Assembly (NCBI RefSeq): GCF_018598175.1
Contig: NZ_JAHESE010000032.1
Coordinates: 1 to 64,000 of the forward strand
Direction of reading: 5' to 3'
Origin: Dawidia cretensis
GTDB lineage: Bacteria; Bacteroidota; Bacteroidia; Cytophagales; Cyclobacteriaceae
DNA length: 64,000 nucleotides
Shown here piece after piece: positions 15,501 to 22,945 of this stretch. The translations under genes and the position numbers were made by a program. How positions within the stretch are numbered: the stretch's first letter is position 1; each line of letters begins with the position of its first letter. Below the pieces are notes generated by a model. It was not told the origin of the DNA. It saw nothing but the letters and a program-made list of their open reading frames with translations, and did not search any database.

Positions 15501-15621
15501 CTACTCGGGCTTCGATCCGGAAGTAAGTATGTCAGGCCAGGCCCTGATCAACAAAGGCATTGACTTCGGCGTGTACCCCAATAGTAAAACAGCCCTCGGT
15601 GGCGTATCCTTTACCTTCTAA
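12520..15621 (+). CDS. SusC-like TonB-dependent transporter (sulfur island)
   Basis: A 1033-residue outer-membrane protein: signal peptide (1-20), carboxypeptidase-regulatory-like domain (about 23-105), the hallmark DEVVVVGYGEQKRKDITGSV (about 103-122), plug domain with PLYVIDGFPI and DVLKDASATAIYGSRGANGV (to about 240), then a 22-strand barrel ending VSFTF. It imports large solutes with SusD as lid. No STN domain is present, so it is not driven by a FecR/ECF pair; control comes from the Cys leader upstream. The sulfatases downstream suggest sulfated organic ligands. Length is normal. Confidence 0.93.
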   Translation: MKKVLLTVIVTVLLIAHAFAQDRLTGAVHDDAGGTLPGATILQKGTSNHAVSDVDGKFTLALPKDYPVTLVVNMVGYKAQDIEVYEAPEEPLDITLQIDGILDEVVVVGYGEQKRKDITGSVASVPTELKAQPVVSVERLLQGSVAGAVVTQTSGQPGGGVSVQIRGNNSITAGSEPLYVIDGFPINNDYDLNDAGVTNGSKINPLSSINTADIETIDVLKDASATAIYGSRGANGVVIITTKRANKNELLITYSNYYGVQKVIRTLPLLNGTQWWELRREAAVNNNKLGTLKTNNANAVKDAAANGYALDTLGEGTDWQAAAFRDAPVQNHSLSVLTGNEKTSVAISGNYFKQDGVLINTGFQRISARINVDHEYNDRLKLISYITGSTVKADVAPDAVVPALLQTPPSLPIFNNKGKYILKSVFESGLANPINSLENQLNVTKTNRVLANIAAEYKLADGLTAKVLFGADIVDNKQDRYQPSTTSEGDPARGIATVGSIFTTNWLNENTLSYTKTFNNIHSLSAIIGATAQASKSELTVSESSGFEFDDLTTNSLGDAAIFNKPRSATTEWQLASFLGRVNYGYRDKYLATITVRSDGSSRFGANNKWGIFPSVALGWNISEENFFNIDRITTLKLRASAGITGNQSIPPYSALAKLGPFRYNLSNTTLIGYAPISANNPDLGWEKTIQVDIGTDIGLLKNRITLAADVYLKRTSDLLLSAPVSGTSGLAIQSGGQGSTVYQNIGEVENKGFELALNVQTVAQRDFQWNTTLVYATNHNEVLSLGPGLDQFIPIISQPSIVKKGYAIGSFIVYETDGLIQPGEDGLNALTPQQQKSVGGQKYKDQGAKDGKITQADDRVVVDNQIDFTAALTNTFNYQTPFGTFDLTVLLQGQVGGKIYNQNQGQLELGTGYINASTVVLNRYTETNTSTDVKAAFQDPAITISDRFIESATYLRLKNVSLGYTLPSTWTDRIKARNVRIYFSLQNYKTWTNYSGFDPEVSMSGQALINKGIDFGVYPNSKTALGGVSFTF

Positions 15622-15649
15622 CATCCGGCACGATAACATACTTTGTGAT

Positions 15650-17272
15650 ATGAAATCTTTTATCCTAAAAATACTCACCTTTCTATACGCGCTTACACTG
15701 TTTGTGGTCCTGTCGTCGTGCAACGACTTCCTGGAGGAAGATCCCAAATCGAATGTCATCGAAGACGACTTCTACAAGACACAAAAACAGGCTATCAGCG
15801 CGGTCACGGCTATTTACCAACTGCTGAACGCAGGGGGTAACACCCTGCAAACTCCCTACAATACATTGTTCAACACCGGCATGAACTTCGCCGGTGACGA
15901 CGAAGATCCAGGACCCGGCGCTACTAATGCCGACGTACGGTCGCTTTCGGTACTGGGTCACTCCGCCAGCAACCTGCGTATTTTCGAAATCTGGCAACAG
16001 CACTATGCCGCCATACGCAAAGCCAACATTGTCCTGGACAAGGTACCGCTTATCGTCGACGTCGACTTTGATGAAGCCCTGAGATCCCGATTACTGGCAG
16101 AAGCGAAGTTCCTGCGCGCAGTATACTACTTCAACCTGGTAAGGCTGTATGGTGATGTGCCGCTCGTCACGGTCTATAAAAAGGACGCCGTAACGGCAGC
16201 CGACTTTGCGATCGCCCGCACACCCTCTACGGAAGTATATGCTCAGATCGAAAAAGACCTCCTGGAAGCTGCCGACATACTACCGATTTCCTATGCTACA
16301 CCGAACGTGGGCCGGGCAACGCGCGGTGCGGCGCTGGCACTCCTCGCGAAAGTATACCTTACGAAGGCATCCTTGCCACTGAACATTGCGGGCCACTATG
16401 CCGACGCTGTGCAAACAGCAGAATATGTATTGTCTGCAGCCGACGGCGGCACCGGCACGTATAAAGGCGAGCCTACGGCGACGTACAACCTCTTTACAAA
16501 CTACGCACAGGTGTTCTTGCCCGCTTTTAAAAACGGAGTCGAGCACATCTTCTCGGCACAGTTCAAATCAAACTCCCAGGACCAGGGCAACAACCAAAAC
16601 CCACGCTCGATCCTCACCAACATACCAGGCCTGTCCGGCTCGTATGCCGACATGGTGCGATTCTACAAAAAGGACAACGACAACTTCTTTAGCGTCTATA
16701 AAATTTACACACCGGGCGACAAACGCCGCGACATAACCTTTGTACGCAAATTTAAGAGTCCTCAAACCGGCGCCATTTATTCGCTCCCCATTGCCAACCC
16801 TGCCCTGGCAAACGACTCCACCCCGTTCTTTAACAAAACATGGGACCCAGGTTCGCTTGCACCAACCAACCAGTCTGCTGCCAACGTAGCGATCATACGC
16901 TATGCCGAAGTACTGCTGATCCATGCCGAAGCCGAGAACGAGCTGAATGGCCCAACCGCGAAGGCCTATAAATCACTCAACCGCGTACGCGTACGCGCAG
17001 GCCTTGATCCGCTCGTCGAAGGCACCCTAAACAAAGACGAATTCCGCGAGGCCGTATACCTCGACCGCCGGCTGGAGCTGGTATTCGAATATCAACGGTG
17101 GTTCGACCTGATCCGTCAAAAGGATGCAGCCGGCCAATCAACATTTGTCAGAAACCTGCACGCCGCGCAGAAAACGAATGCCGCCGAATACCACCGGCTG
17201 TTCCCCATACCGCAAGCAGAAGTTGACATCAACTACCTGATACAAGGACACCAAAACCCAGGATTTGAATAA
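15650..17272 (+). CDS. SusD-like nutrient-binding lipoprotein (sulfur island)
   Basis: A 540-residue lipoprotein with Cys24 after FVVLSS, followed by NDFLEEDPKS, typical of SusD/RagB. TPR-like helices lie in the N-terminal half (ITAIYQLLNAGG, LLAEAKFLRAVYYFNLVRLYGDVPLV). The RagB-type C-terminal part includes NVAIIRYAEVLLIHAEAENEL and RRLELVFEYQRWFDLIR. It caps the adjacent SusC. The start at 15650 begins the lipoprotein signal; the open frame continues upstream over the end of susC. Gap to susC is 28 bases. The ligand is unknown, likely sulfated given the following genes. Confidence 0.92.
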   Translation: MKSFILKILTFLYALTLFVVLSSCNDFLEEDPKSNVIEDDFYKTQKQAISAVTAIYQLLNAGGNTLQTPYNTLFNTGMNFAGDDEDPGPGATNADVRSLSVLGHSASNLRIFEIWQQHYAAIRKANIVLDKVPLIVDVDFDEALRSRLLAEAKFLRAVYYFNLVRLYGDVPLVTVYKKDAVTAADFAIARTPSTEVYAQIEKDLLEAADILPISYATPNVGRATRGAALALLAKVYLTKASLPLNIAGHYADAVQTAEYVLSAADGGTGTYKGEPTATYNLFTNYAQVFLPAFKNGVEHIFSAQFKSNSQDQGNNQNPRSILTNIPGLSGSYADMVRFYKKDNDNFFSVYKIYTPGDKRRDITFVRKFKSPQTGAIYSLPIANPALANDSTPFFNKTWDPGSLAPTNQSAANVAIIRYAEVLLIHAEAENELNGPTAKAYKSLNRVRVRAGLDPLVEGTLNKDEFREAVYLDRRLELVFEYQRWFDLIRQKDAAGQSTFVRNLHAAQKTNAAEYHRLFPIPQAEVDINYLIQGHQNPGFE

Positions 17273-17300
17273 TTACTCCCAACCTTAAACCCCGATTTCC

Positions 17301-19628
17301 ATGTATACTACATTCTTTCAACACGCCAGACTCGCCGCGGTCACATTGCTCCTCTCCGGAGGCGTGATCGGTCAGGCCACTGCACAGTCAAGCCCTACGC
17401 CGACCTACCAGGGCAAGGCCGGACGCAATATCACCGAAACACAGCCCTGGTGGCCGGCCCGCGTACAGGCTCCCGCCAACGCCCCCAACGTCGTATGGAT
17501 CTTACTCGACGACGTAGGCTATGGCACCATCAGTACGTTTGGTGGCCTGATCAAAACGCCTACGCTTGACAGCCTCGCCAACAATGGTCTCCGCTACACA
17601 AACTTCCACACCACAGCTATCTGCTCGCCTACACGCGCCGCGCTGCTGACCGGGCGTAACTCTCACTCCGTGCACATGGGCCTCTTCCCGCAGACTGCCA
17701 TCGGTACACCGGGTTACGACGGCTACATGCCGTTTGAAAAGGCTACCATCGCCGAAATCCTGCGCGAGAACGGTTACAACACCTACGCCGTCGGCAAGTG
17801 GCACCTTACACCGCAAACCGACGCTACTCCTGTAGGCCCTTTCAACCGCTGGCCTACGGGACGAGGCTTCGATCACTATTACGGTTTCCTGGGAGGCTCT
17901 ACCGACCAATGGCATCCCACCACGTGGGACGATACCCGCAAAGTAGAACCCGCGCTCGACGGAAAACACTTTAACACCCGTATCGCCGACAAGGCCATCG
18001 GCTATATCGCCGAACAAAAGTCCATCGCCTCCGACAAGCCATTCTTTTTATACTATGCGCCGGGCGCCGGCCACGCGCCGCACCAGGTGGCGAAACAATG
18101 GTCGGATCTTTACAAAGGCAAGTTCGACGCGGGCTGGGACAAGTACCGCGAAGACGTATTGGCCCGCCAGATCAAACTGGGCGTCGTACCGAAAGGCACC
18201 GTACTGCCACCCCGCAACCCGGGTATAAAAGACTGGAGCACGTTGCCGGTAGCAGAGCAGAAATTATACGCGCGCTTCATGGAAGTATACGCGGGATTGC
18301 TGACACAAACCGACTATGAGATCGGCCGCGTGGTGGACTTCATCCGGAAGACCGGCCAACTGGACAACACCATCATCATCGTTTCCGTCGGCGACAACGG
18401 TGCCAGCAAAGAAGGTACGTTTGTCGGCGTCATCAACACCAACGACCCGGCGCAAACCGAAGCAAAACGCCTGCAACAAAACCTGGCCGACATTAACCTG
18501 ATCGGCACAGAGGCCTCACGGCCTAACTACCCGCTGGGATGGGCCATGGCCGGCAACACACCGTTCCGCCAGTGGAAACAAGACGCCAACACAGAAGGCG
18601 GCACACGCAACCCGCTCATCGTATTCTATCCAAAAGGAATTAAAGATAAAGGCGGCATTCGCAATCAGTATGGCCACGTAATCGACATTCTGCCGACCAC
18701 CGTCGAGCTGATCGGCGCGCAAGTACCCAGTATCATCAACGGCTACCGTCAGGAACCGGTAGAAGGCACAAGCCTGGCATACAGCATCAACAATGCCAAC
18801 GCACCATCACGGCACACGACACAACACTATGAGATCATGGGCTCACGCTCACTCTACAAAGATGGATGGAAGGCCGGCACCCTGCATAAAAAAGGAGACG
18901 ACTTCAACAACGATGTTTGGGAGCTGTACAACCTGAACGAAGACTTCAACGAGCTTTTCAACCTCGCCGGCAAAAATCCGGAAAAGTTAAAGGAATTGAA
19001 GGAGCTGTTTGAAAGCGAAGCCGCCAAATTCAACATCTATCCGCTCAAAGACGGCACGGAGAAGCAACTCGACTACACACATCTGTACCGTGGCAACGAC
19101 CGCCAGCAAATAACCCTCTACCCCGAAGCGCCGCAAGTATTTGGTGTGGCCAGTGCGTTAAACGCCAATAAACCTTATAGCATTACGGCCAACGCCGAGA
19201 TCGGCAAAGGCACCGAAGGCGTGCTATTCGCGCAGGGTGGTCGCTTTGGCGGTGTGAGCCTGTTCATCAAAGACGGTAAGCTTCAGGCTGCCAACAACAA
19301 CGGCGACAACACCGTGCACCTGATATCGGCCAAGCCCGTACCGGCCGGCAAGGTGTCGCTCAAATATGTCTATGATTTCCATCCCGGCAAAACACCCACC
19401 GAAGCCACCGGCACGCAGACGCTGTATATCAACGATGTAAAAGTCGCGGAAGCCAGCATTACCAAACTACCCGCTCCCGTTCGCAGCCAGGACGAGATCA
19501 ACGTAGGCGAGGACCTCATCACGCAGGTATCCGACCGGTACAAAGGGCCCTTCGCATTTACCGGCAAGATCGGCAGCATCGTACTGGAGACTTATACGGA
19601 CCAATCCCTGTCGCGCGGCAGCCACTAA
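17301..19628 (+). CDS. Secreted type I arylsulfatase
   Basis: A 775-residue protein with a signal peptide (cut near ATAQS, residue 30). The sulfatase signature is intact: metal-binding VWILLDDVGYG (Asp70, Asp71) and CSPTRAALLTGR with Cys108 to be converted to formylglycine. Further on come VGKWHLTPQ and the later metal site VSVGDNGASKEG. A beta-rich C-terminal region follows about residue 600. It hydrolyses sulfate esters, probably in the periplasm. The CxPxR motif fits maturation by the formylglycine-generating enzyme at 28433. Sulfate release under Cys/SAM limitation points to sulfur supply more than carbon supply. Confidence 0.93.
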   Translation: MYTTFFQHARLAAVTLLLSGGVIGQATAQSSPTPTYQGKAGRNITETQPWWPARVQAPANAPNVVWILLDDVGYGTISTFGGLIKTPTLDSLANNGLRYTNFHTTAICSPTRAALLTGRNSHSVHMGLFPQTAIGTPGYDGYMPFEKATIAEILRENGYNTYAVGKWHLTPQTDATPVGPFNRWPTGRGFDHYYGFLGGSTDQWHPTTWDDTRKVEPALDGKHFNTRIADKAIGYIAEQKSIASDKPFFLYYAPGAGHAPHQVAKQWSDLYKGKFDAGWDKYREDVLARQIKLGVVPKGTVLPPRNPGIKDWSTLPVAEQKLYARFMEVYAGLLTQTDYEIGRVVDFIRKTGQLDNTIIIVSVGDNGASKEGTFVGVINTNDPAQTEAKRLQQNLADINLIGTEASRPNYPLGWAMAGNTPFRQWKQDANTEGGTRNPLIVFYPKGIKDKGGIRNQYGHVIDILPTTVELIGAQVPSIINGYRQEPVEGTSLAYSINNANAPSRHTTQHYEIMGSRSLYKDGWKAGTLHKKGDDFNNDVWELYNLNEDFNELFNLAGKNPEKLKELKELFESEAAKFNIYPLKDGTEKQLDYTHLYRGNDRQQITLYPEAPQVFGVASALNANKPYSITANAEIGKGTEGVLFAQGGRFGGVSLFIKDGKLQAANNNGDNTVHLISAKPVPAGKVSLKYVYDFHPGKTPTEATGTQTLYINDVKVAEASITKLPAPVRSQDEINVGEDLITQVSDRYKGPFAFTGKIGSIVLETYTDQSLSRGSH

Positions 19629-19644
19629 CCTGAACACAACAGTC

Positions 19645-19977
19645 ATGACACTGGACGATATCATTCTGTTGGGCAAAAAGATCTTGATTGGAATCATCGT
19701 TACGATGATTCCTTTCCTGATCCTGTTCGGCGGCCTTTGGTTTACACACAAGTTGCTCCACAACCGTCTGATGCAGAACCAAAGACAAAATCACATTCTT
19801 CACCTAAACACGACACGTTATGAAAATGGAACCCCATATCGCCAACCGGATCTTCCGGAACGTGCTGGTAAGTTTATTCATCTATGCATTGCCTATCGTA
19901 CTCATGCTGCTAACCCTTTACTTCACGGGTCAGCGGCCCTGGGAAAATCGGACTCAACACCCGGCAGCTACTGTTAA
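19645..19977 (+). CDS. Small single-span membrane protein after the sulfatase
   Basis: An ORF of 110 codons beginning MTLDDIILLGKK with one strong helix (ILIGIIVTMIPFLILFGGLWF, residues 13-33) and a basic, Gln-rich stretch after it. It starts 16 bases after the sulfatase stop. The last third overlaps the next small ORF in another frame and looks random in composition, so only the first 55 residues may be constrained. Possibly a membrane-anchoring subunit or regulator; no family recognised. Confidence 0.5.
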   Translation: MTLDDIILLGKKILIGIIVTMIPFLILFGGLWFTHKLLHNRLMQNQRQNHILHLNTTRYENGTPYRQPDLPERAGKFIHLCIAYRTHAANPLLHGSAALGKSDSTPGSYC

Positions 19978-19981
19978 ATAA
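19820..19981 (+). CDS. Second small membrane protein, overlapping
   Basis: A 53-residue ORF beginning MKMEPHIANRIFRN with a hydrophobic segment VSLFIYALPIVLMLLTLYF (17-35) and a short tail TGQRPWENRT. It overlaps the preceding ORF by 158 bases in a different frame and ends 21 bases before the hydroxylase gene. Composition, one helix and polar ends suggest a real small protein. Overlap of two small membrane ORFs is unusual; one may be spurious, or a frameshift may separate parts of one ancestral protein. Confidence 0.5.
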   Translation: MKMEPHIANRIFRNVLVSLFIYALPIVLMLLTLYFTGQRPWENRTQHPAATVK

Positions 19982-20002
19982 CAACATGTATAACGCTACG
20001 CT

Positions 20003-20944
20003 ATGATCAAATTCATTGAAGCTATCTTTCAAAACTTCAGCACCTGGGGTCTTCCCGTGCTGGTACTGCTACTCGGTGTGGTCGAATTTTCGCTCGGCCT
20101 CTACAAACGGAAATGGAACAAGAACGAACGCATCCTCGACATTGTGTGCTTTACAATACCCAAGCTTGTGGTGCGCCCCCTGGTGGCATACTTCGGTTTA
20201 AAATTCTTACCAGTACTGCTTCCCGGTTTCAAGGCGGCCTTTGAGTGGGTGCCATTCTGGTGGGGATTTTTTATTATCTGCATAGCCGACGACCTGACGC
20301 AATACTGGTATCACCGGCTGCACCACGAAGTGCCATTCCTGTGGCGCTTTCACCGCACACATCACTCGGCGCCGTATATGGGCATGGCCATGGCCAGCCG
20401 TCAGAATATCATCTACACCATATTCTTTTCGCAAACATACCTCACAACCGCATTGGTATATATCGGGTTGGGATATCCGGCATTGTTTGTCAAAAGCATC
20501 AAGTCCATCATTACCACGTTGGCCCACTCGAGCATTCCCTGGGACAAACCCTTCTATGAAAAGAAGTGGCTGAACCCCATCGCCTGGGTATTAGAGCGGC
20601 TTATCTCTACACCGGCCACGCACCATGCACACCACGCCGACAGCAACGACGACGGCATCGGTCACTACAAAGGCAACTTTGGCAATATGTTCTTCGTGTG
20701 GGATGTCATTTTCGGTACAGGACTCATTACCCGTAAGTATCCTGAATCATATGGCATCCAGCATTACCAGGAAGAAGAATGGTATGCACAATTCATGTGG
20801 CCGATTTTCAAATCCAGGAAAGAAGGGAGCGAGCTTTCGCATAATGGTCCCATGGTACACGAAGATCCCACGACGCCTGTCGCCGCGGCAACGGCGACAA
20901 TATCCGAACCCATATCCGCAAAAACATCTCTGGAGTTAACCTAA
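20003..20944 (+). CDS. Fatty acid hydroxylase/sterol desaturase family membrane protein (copy 1)
   Basis: A 313-residue integral membrane protein with several helices (about 14-32, 60-80, 85-105, 145-175). The di-iron histidine boxes are HRLHHE, HRTHH and HHAHH (about residues 108, 117 and 206). Family members hydroxylate or desaturate lipids or sterols with oxygen. Its place between two sulfatase genes and the presence of a paralogue at 29299 suggest work on a lipid linked to sulfated substrates; that is inference. It is part of the leader-2 operon. Confidence 0.87.
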   Translation: MIKFIEAIFQNFSTWGLPVLVLLLGVVEFSLGLYKRKWNKNERILDIVCFTIPKLVVRPLVAYFGLKFLPVLLPGFKAAFEWVPFWWGFFIICIADDLTQYWYHRLHHEVPFLWRFHRTHHSAPYMGMAMASRQNIIYTIFFSQTYLTTALVYIGLGYPALFVKSIKSIITTLAHSSIPWDKPFYEKKWLNPIAWVLERLISTPATHHAHHADSNDDGIGHYKGNFGNMFFVWDVIFGTGLITRKYPESYGIQHYQEEEWYAQFMWPIFKSRKEGSELSHNGPMVHEDPTTPVAAATATISEPISAKTSLELT

Positions 20945-20971
20945 ACGGAAGCACACCCACACGCGAGCAAG

Positions 20972-21001
20972 GCAGGTATTTCCGGGCGAGGAAATACCTG
21001 C
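20972..21001 (+). other. Perfect intercistronic hairpin
   Basis: GCAGGTATTTCC (20972-20983), loop GGGCGA, GGAAATACCTGC (20990-21001): 12 perfect base pairs. Only TCTCT follows, with no T tract, so it is more likely an mRNA end-stabiliser or processing hairpin than a full terminator. It stands directly at the start of the sulfatase debris. Confidence 0.7.
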
Positions 21002-21007
21002 TCTCTA

Positions 21008-21189
21008 AACACCTACCAGCTTGGAAAATGGCATCTCACACCCGATGACGAAAGCACCGACCTCGGCCCATTTGACCGTTGGCCTTCCGGAAAAGGGTTC
21101 GATCATAACGGATGCAGAAGCGGCTAAGTATAACATCTACCCGCTGCTCGACATCGAGCACGCCGCCACGCGCTACCCAATTGACCCGC
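21008..21189 (+). pseudogene. Remnants of a deleted arylsulfatase gene
   Basis: Two fragments resembling the sulfatase at 17301 are fused with the middle missing. Frame starting 21008 reads [16 protein letters not shown] and [15 protein letters not shown], against NTYAVGKWHLTPQTDA and GPFNRWPTGRGFDHY in the intact gene, and stops at 21127. Around 21111 another frame reads [14 protein letters not shown], against SEAAKFNIYPLKD near residue 575 of the intact protein. About 400 codons between them are lost, as are the N-terminus with the catalytic Cys and the C-terminal region. Confidence 0.8.
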
Positions 21190-21294
21190 TTCCGCAAGGA
21201 CGGATCGAAACTCGGTGTGTACGAATCACTCTATGTCTTAACCAAAGAAGATGGCCGCTGGGGCGTCAAGCTGCGCTCCAGCTACGCCGAATAA
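21190..21294 (+). pseudogene. C-terminal remnant of an NTF2/SnoaL-like gene
   Basis: The frame from 21190 reads FRKDGSKLGVYESLYVLTKE then DGRWGVKLRSSYAE and a stop. This looks like the last strands of an NTF2/SnoaL-like small protein. No start or first half is visible; it is joined directly to the sulfatase debris. Family assignment is tentative because only 34 residues remain. Confidence 0.55.
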
Positions 21295-21305
21295 ATATTG
21301 CACGC

Positions 21306-22757
21306 ATGAAAAAGAACGCTAATGCTCAACATAGAGCAATCCGAAACCATCGGCTTCAACTTTTCACCTGCCTGTTTGCCACAGGTCTGCTCCTCCTGAC
21401 CGGCCACGCCGGCGCGCAGAACAAAAGCAAAAAGAAGTATAATGTATTGTTCATCGCTGTCGACGATCTCAACAACGACCTGGGCTTCTATGGTAACTCC
21501 TACGTCAAATCACCAAACATCGACCGGCTTGCCAAACGCGGTGTGCGGTTTGATCGCGCCTATACCCAGTTCCCGTTGTGTAGCCCCAGTCGTTCATCGT
21601 TGTTGACTGGCCGCCGTCCGGATGCAACGGGTATTTACGAATTACAAACACACTTCCGCAAGAATATACCCGACGTGGTCACACTGCCGCAGTTGTTTAA
21701 GGACAACAAGTATACCAGCATCCGCATCGGCAAGATCTTTCACTACGGCGTACCGGGCCAAATTGGCACCAACGGGCTGGACGATTCTATCTCGTGGAAC
21801 AAACGCATCAACCCGAAGGGCCGCGACAAAGTGGCCGAAGAGACGATCACCAACGTAACCCCCGATCGTCATTTGGGTAGTGCGCTGTCGTGGCGCATCG
21901 ATCCGGGCACCGACGAAGAGCAGACCGACGGACTTATTGCGCAGGAGGCAATCAACGTGCTGGAAGCCAAAAAAAGCGAGCCATTTTTCCTGGCGGTCGG
22001 ATTCTTCCGTCCGCATACGCCATACGTAGCGCCGAAGAAATACTTCGACTTATACAATCCGGCCGAAGTGCCGCTGGCGAAAGAAGAACCGAACGACCTC
22101 GATGATATACCCGAAGCAGCTTTGTTCACAAAGCCGCCGCATTGGGGCGTCGACGAGGCAAACCGCCGGAATGCGCAACGTGCGTACTACGCGGCCGTAT
22201 CGTTTATGGATGCCCAGGTCGGCAAACTGCTTGACGCACTGGATCGCCTTAAGCTGTCGGACAACACCATCGTGGTGCTGTGGAGCGACCACGGCTATAA
22301 CCTGGGTCAGCACGGCCAATGGATGAAACAAAGCCTCTTCGAAAACTCCGACCGCGTGCCGCTGATCATCTCCGTGCCCGGCGGCGTGAAAGGACAAACA
22401 TCGCCGCGCACCGTAGAGCTGGTGGACCTCTACCCTACCCTGGCCGAGCTGACAGGTCTTACACCGCCCACAGGGCTGCAAGGCCAATCCCTCACACCCC
22501 TGCTGAAGAAGCCCGATGCCGTCTGGACAAAACCCGCCTATACCCAGGTACGACGCAACGACATCATGGGCCGCAGCGTACGCACCGAGCGCTGGCGGTA
22601 TACGGAGTGGAACGAAGGCCATGCCGGCGCAGAGCTGTACGATCACCAGGACGACCCGAATGAGTTCACCAATCTGGCCAAGGACGAACGCTATACTGAC
22701 ACACGCCAGGAACTCGCACGTTTGCTGGATAAAAATGCCCCATCAGGCACACATTAA
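21306..22757 (+). CDS. Secreted sulfatase, iduronate-2-sulfatase-like
   Basis: A 483-residue sulfatase with a signal-type helix (residues 19-37). It has metal-binding LFIAVDDLNNDLG (Asp53, Asp54), CSPSRSSLLTGRRP with formylglycine precursor Cys92, a HTPYVAPKKYF segment, and the second metal site VVLWSDHGYNLGQHGQW. This pattern is that of the iduronate-2-sulfatase branch, distinct from the arylsulfatase upstream. I chose the ATG at 21306 since the region before it consists of gene remnants read through by an open frame. A tiny membrane ORF starts on its stop codon. Confidence 0.92.
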   Translation: MKKNANAQHRAIRNHRLQLFTCLFATGLLLLTGHAGAQNKSKKKYNVLFIAVDDLNNDLGFYGNSYVKSPNIDRLAKRGVRFDRAYTQFPLCSPSRSSLLTGRRPDATGIYELQTHFRKNIPDVVTLPQLFKDNKYTSIRIGKIFHYGVPGQIGTNGLDDSISWNKRINPKGRDKVAEETITNVTPDRHLGSALSWRIDPGTDEEQTDGLIAQEAINVLEAKKSEPFFLAVGFFRPHTPYVAPKKYFDLYNPAEVPLAKEEPNDLDDIPEAALFTKPPHWGVDEANRRNAQRAYYAAVSFMDAQVGKLLDALDRLKLSDNTIVVLWSDHGYNLGQHGQWMKQSLFENSDRVPLIISVPGGVKGQTSPRTVELVDLYPTLAELTGLTPPTGLQGQSLTPLLKKPDAVWTKPAYTQVRRNDIMGRSVRTERWRYTEWNEGHAGAELYDHQDDPNEFTNLAKDERYTDTRQELARLLDKNAPSGTH

Positions 22758-22855
22758 TGATGGCACACTATCATTTCCTACTAAAGATACTTTTGGTCAT
22801 GTTGTTGTTTGTAACTGGTCTCACGCTCTTGCTGTCCGCCGCACACCCGCGGTAG
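22757..22855 (+). CDS. Tiny hydrophobic protein coupled to the second sulfatase
   Basis: A 32-residue ORF (MMAHYHFLLKILLV, then MLLFVTGLTLLLSAAHPR) whose ATG overlaps the sulfatase TAA, the usual geometry of translational coupling. Almost all of it is one hydrophobic helix. It is the third small membrane ORF beside a sulfatase in this operon. It could be a membrane microprotein or the relic of a signal peptide; function unknown. Confidence 0.5.
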   Translation: MMAHYHFLLKILLVMLLFVTGLTLLLSAAHPR

Positions 22856-22945
22856 ACGGCAAGACCAGATCGACACCAGCGTCTTGACACTGGCAAATAA
22901 GTATTTTCTTATGCATCTTTAGCAAACAGATTTCGCATTATTACT

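Noticed and set aside
21021-21305. N-terminal extension of the second sulfatase
   Set aside because: The 95 extra residues are read through sulfatase and NTF2-like remnants in the wrong frame; the signal sequence begins at 21306.
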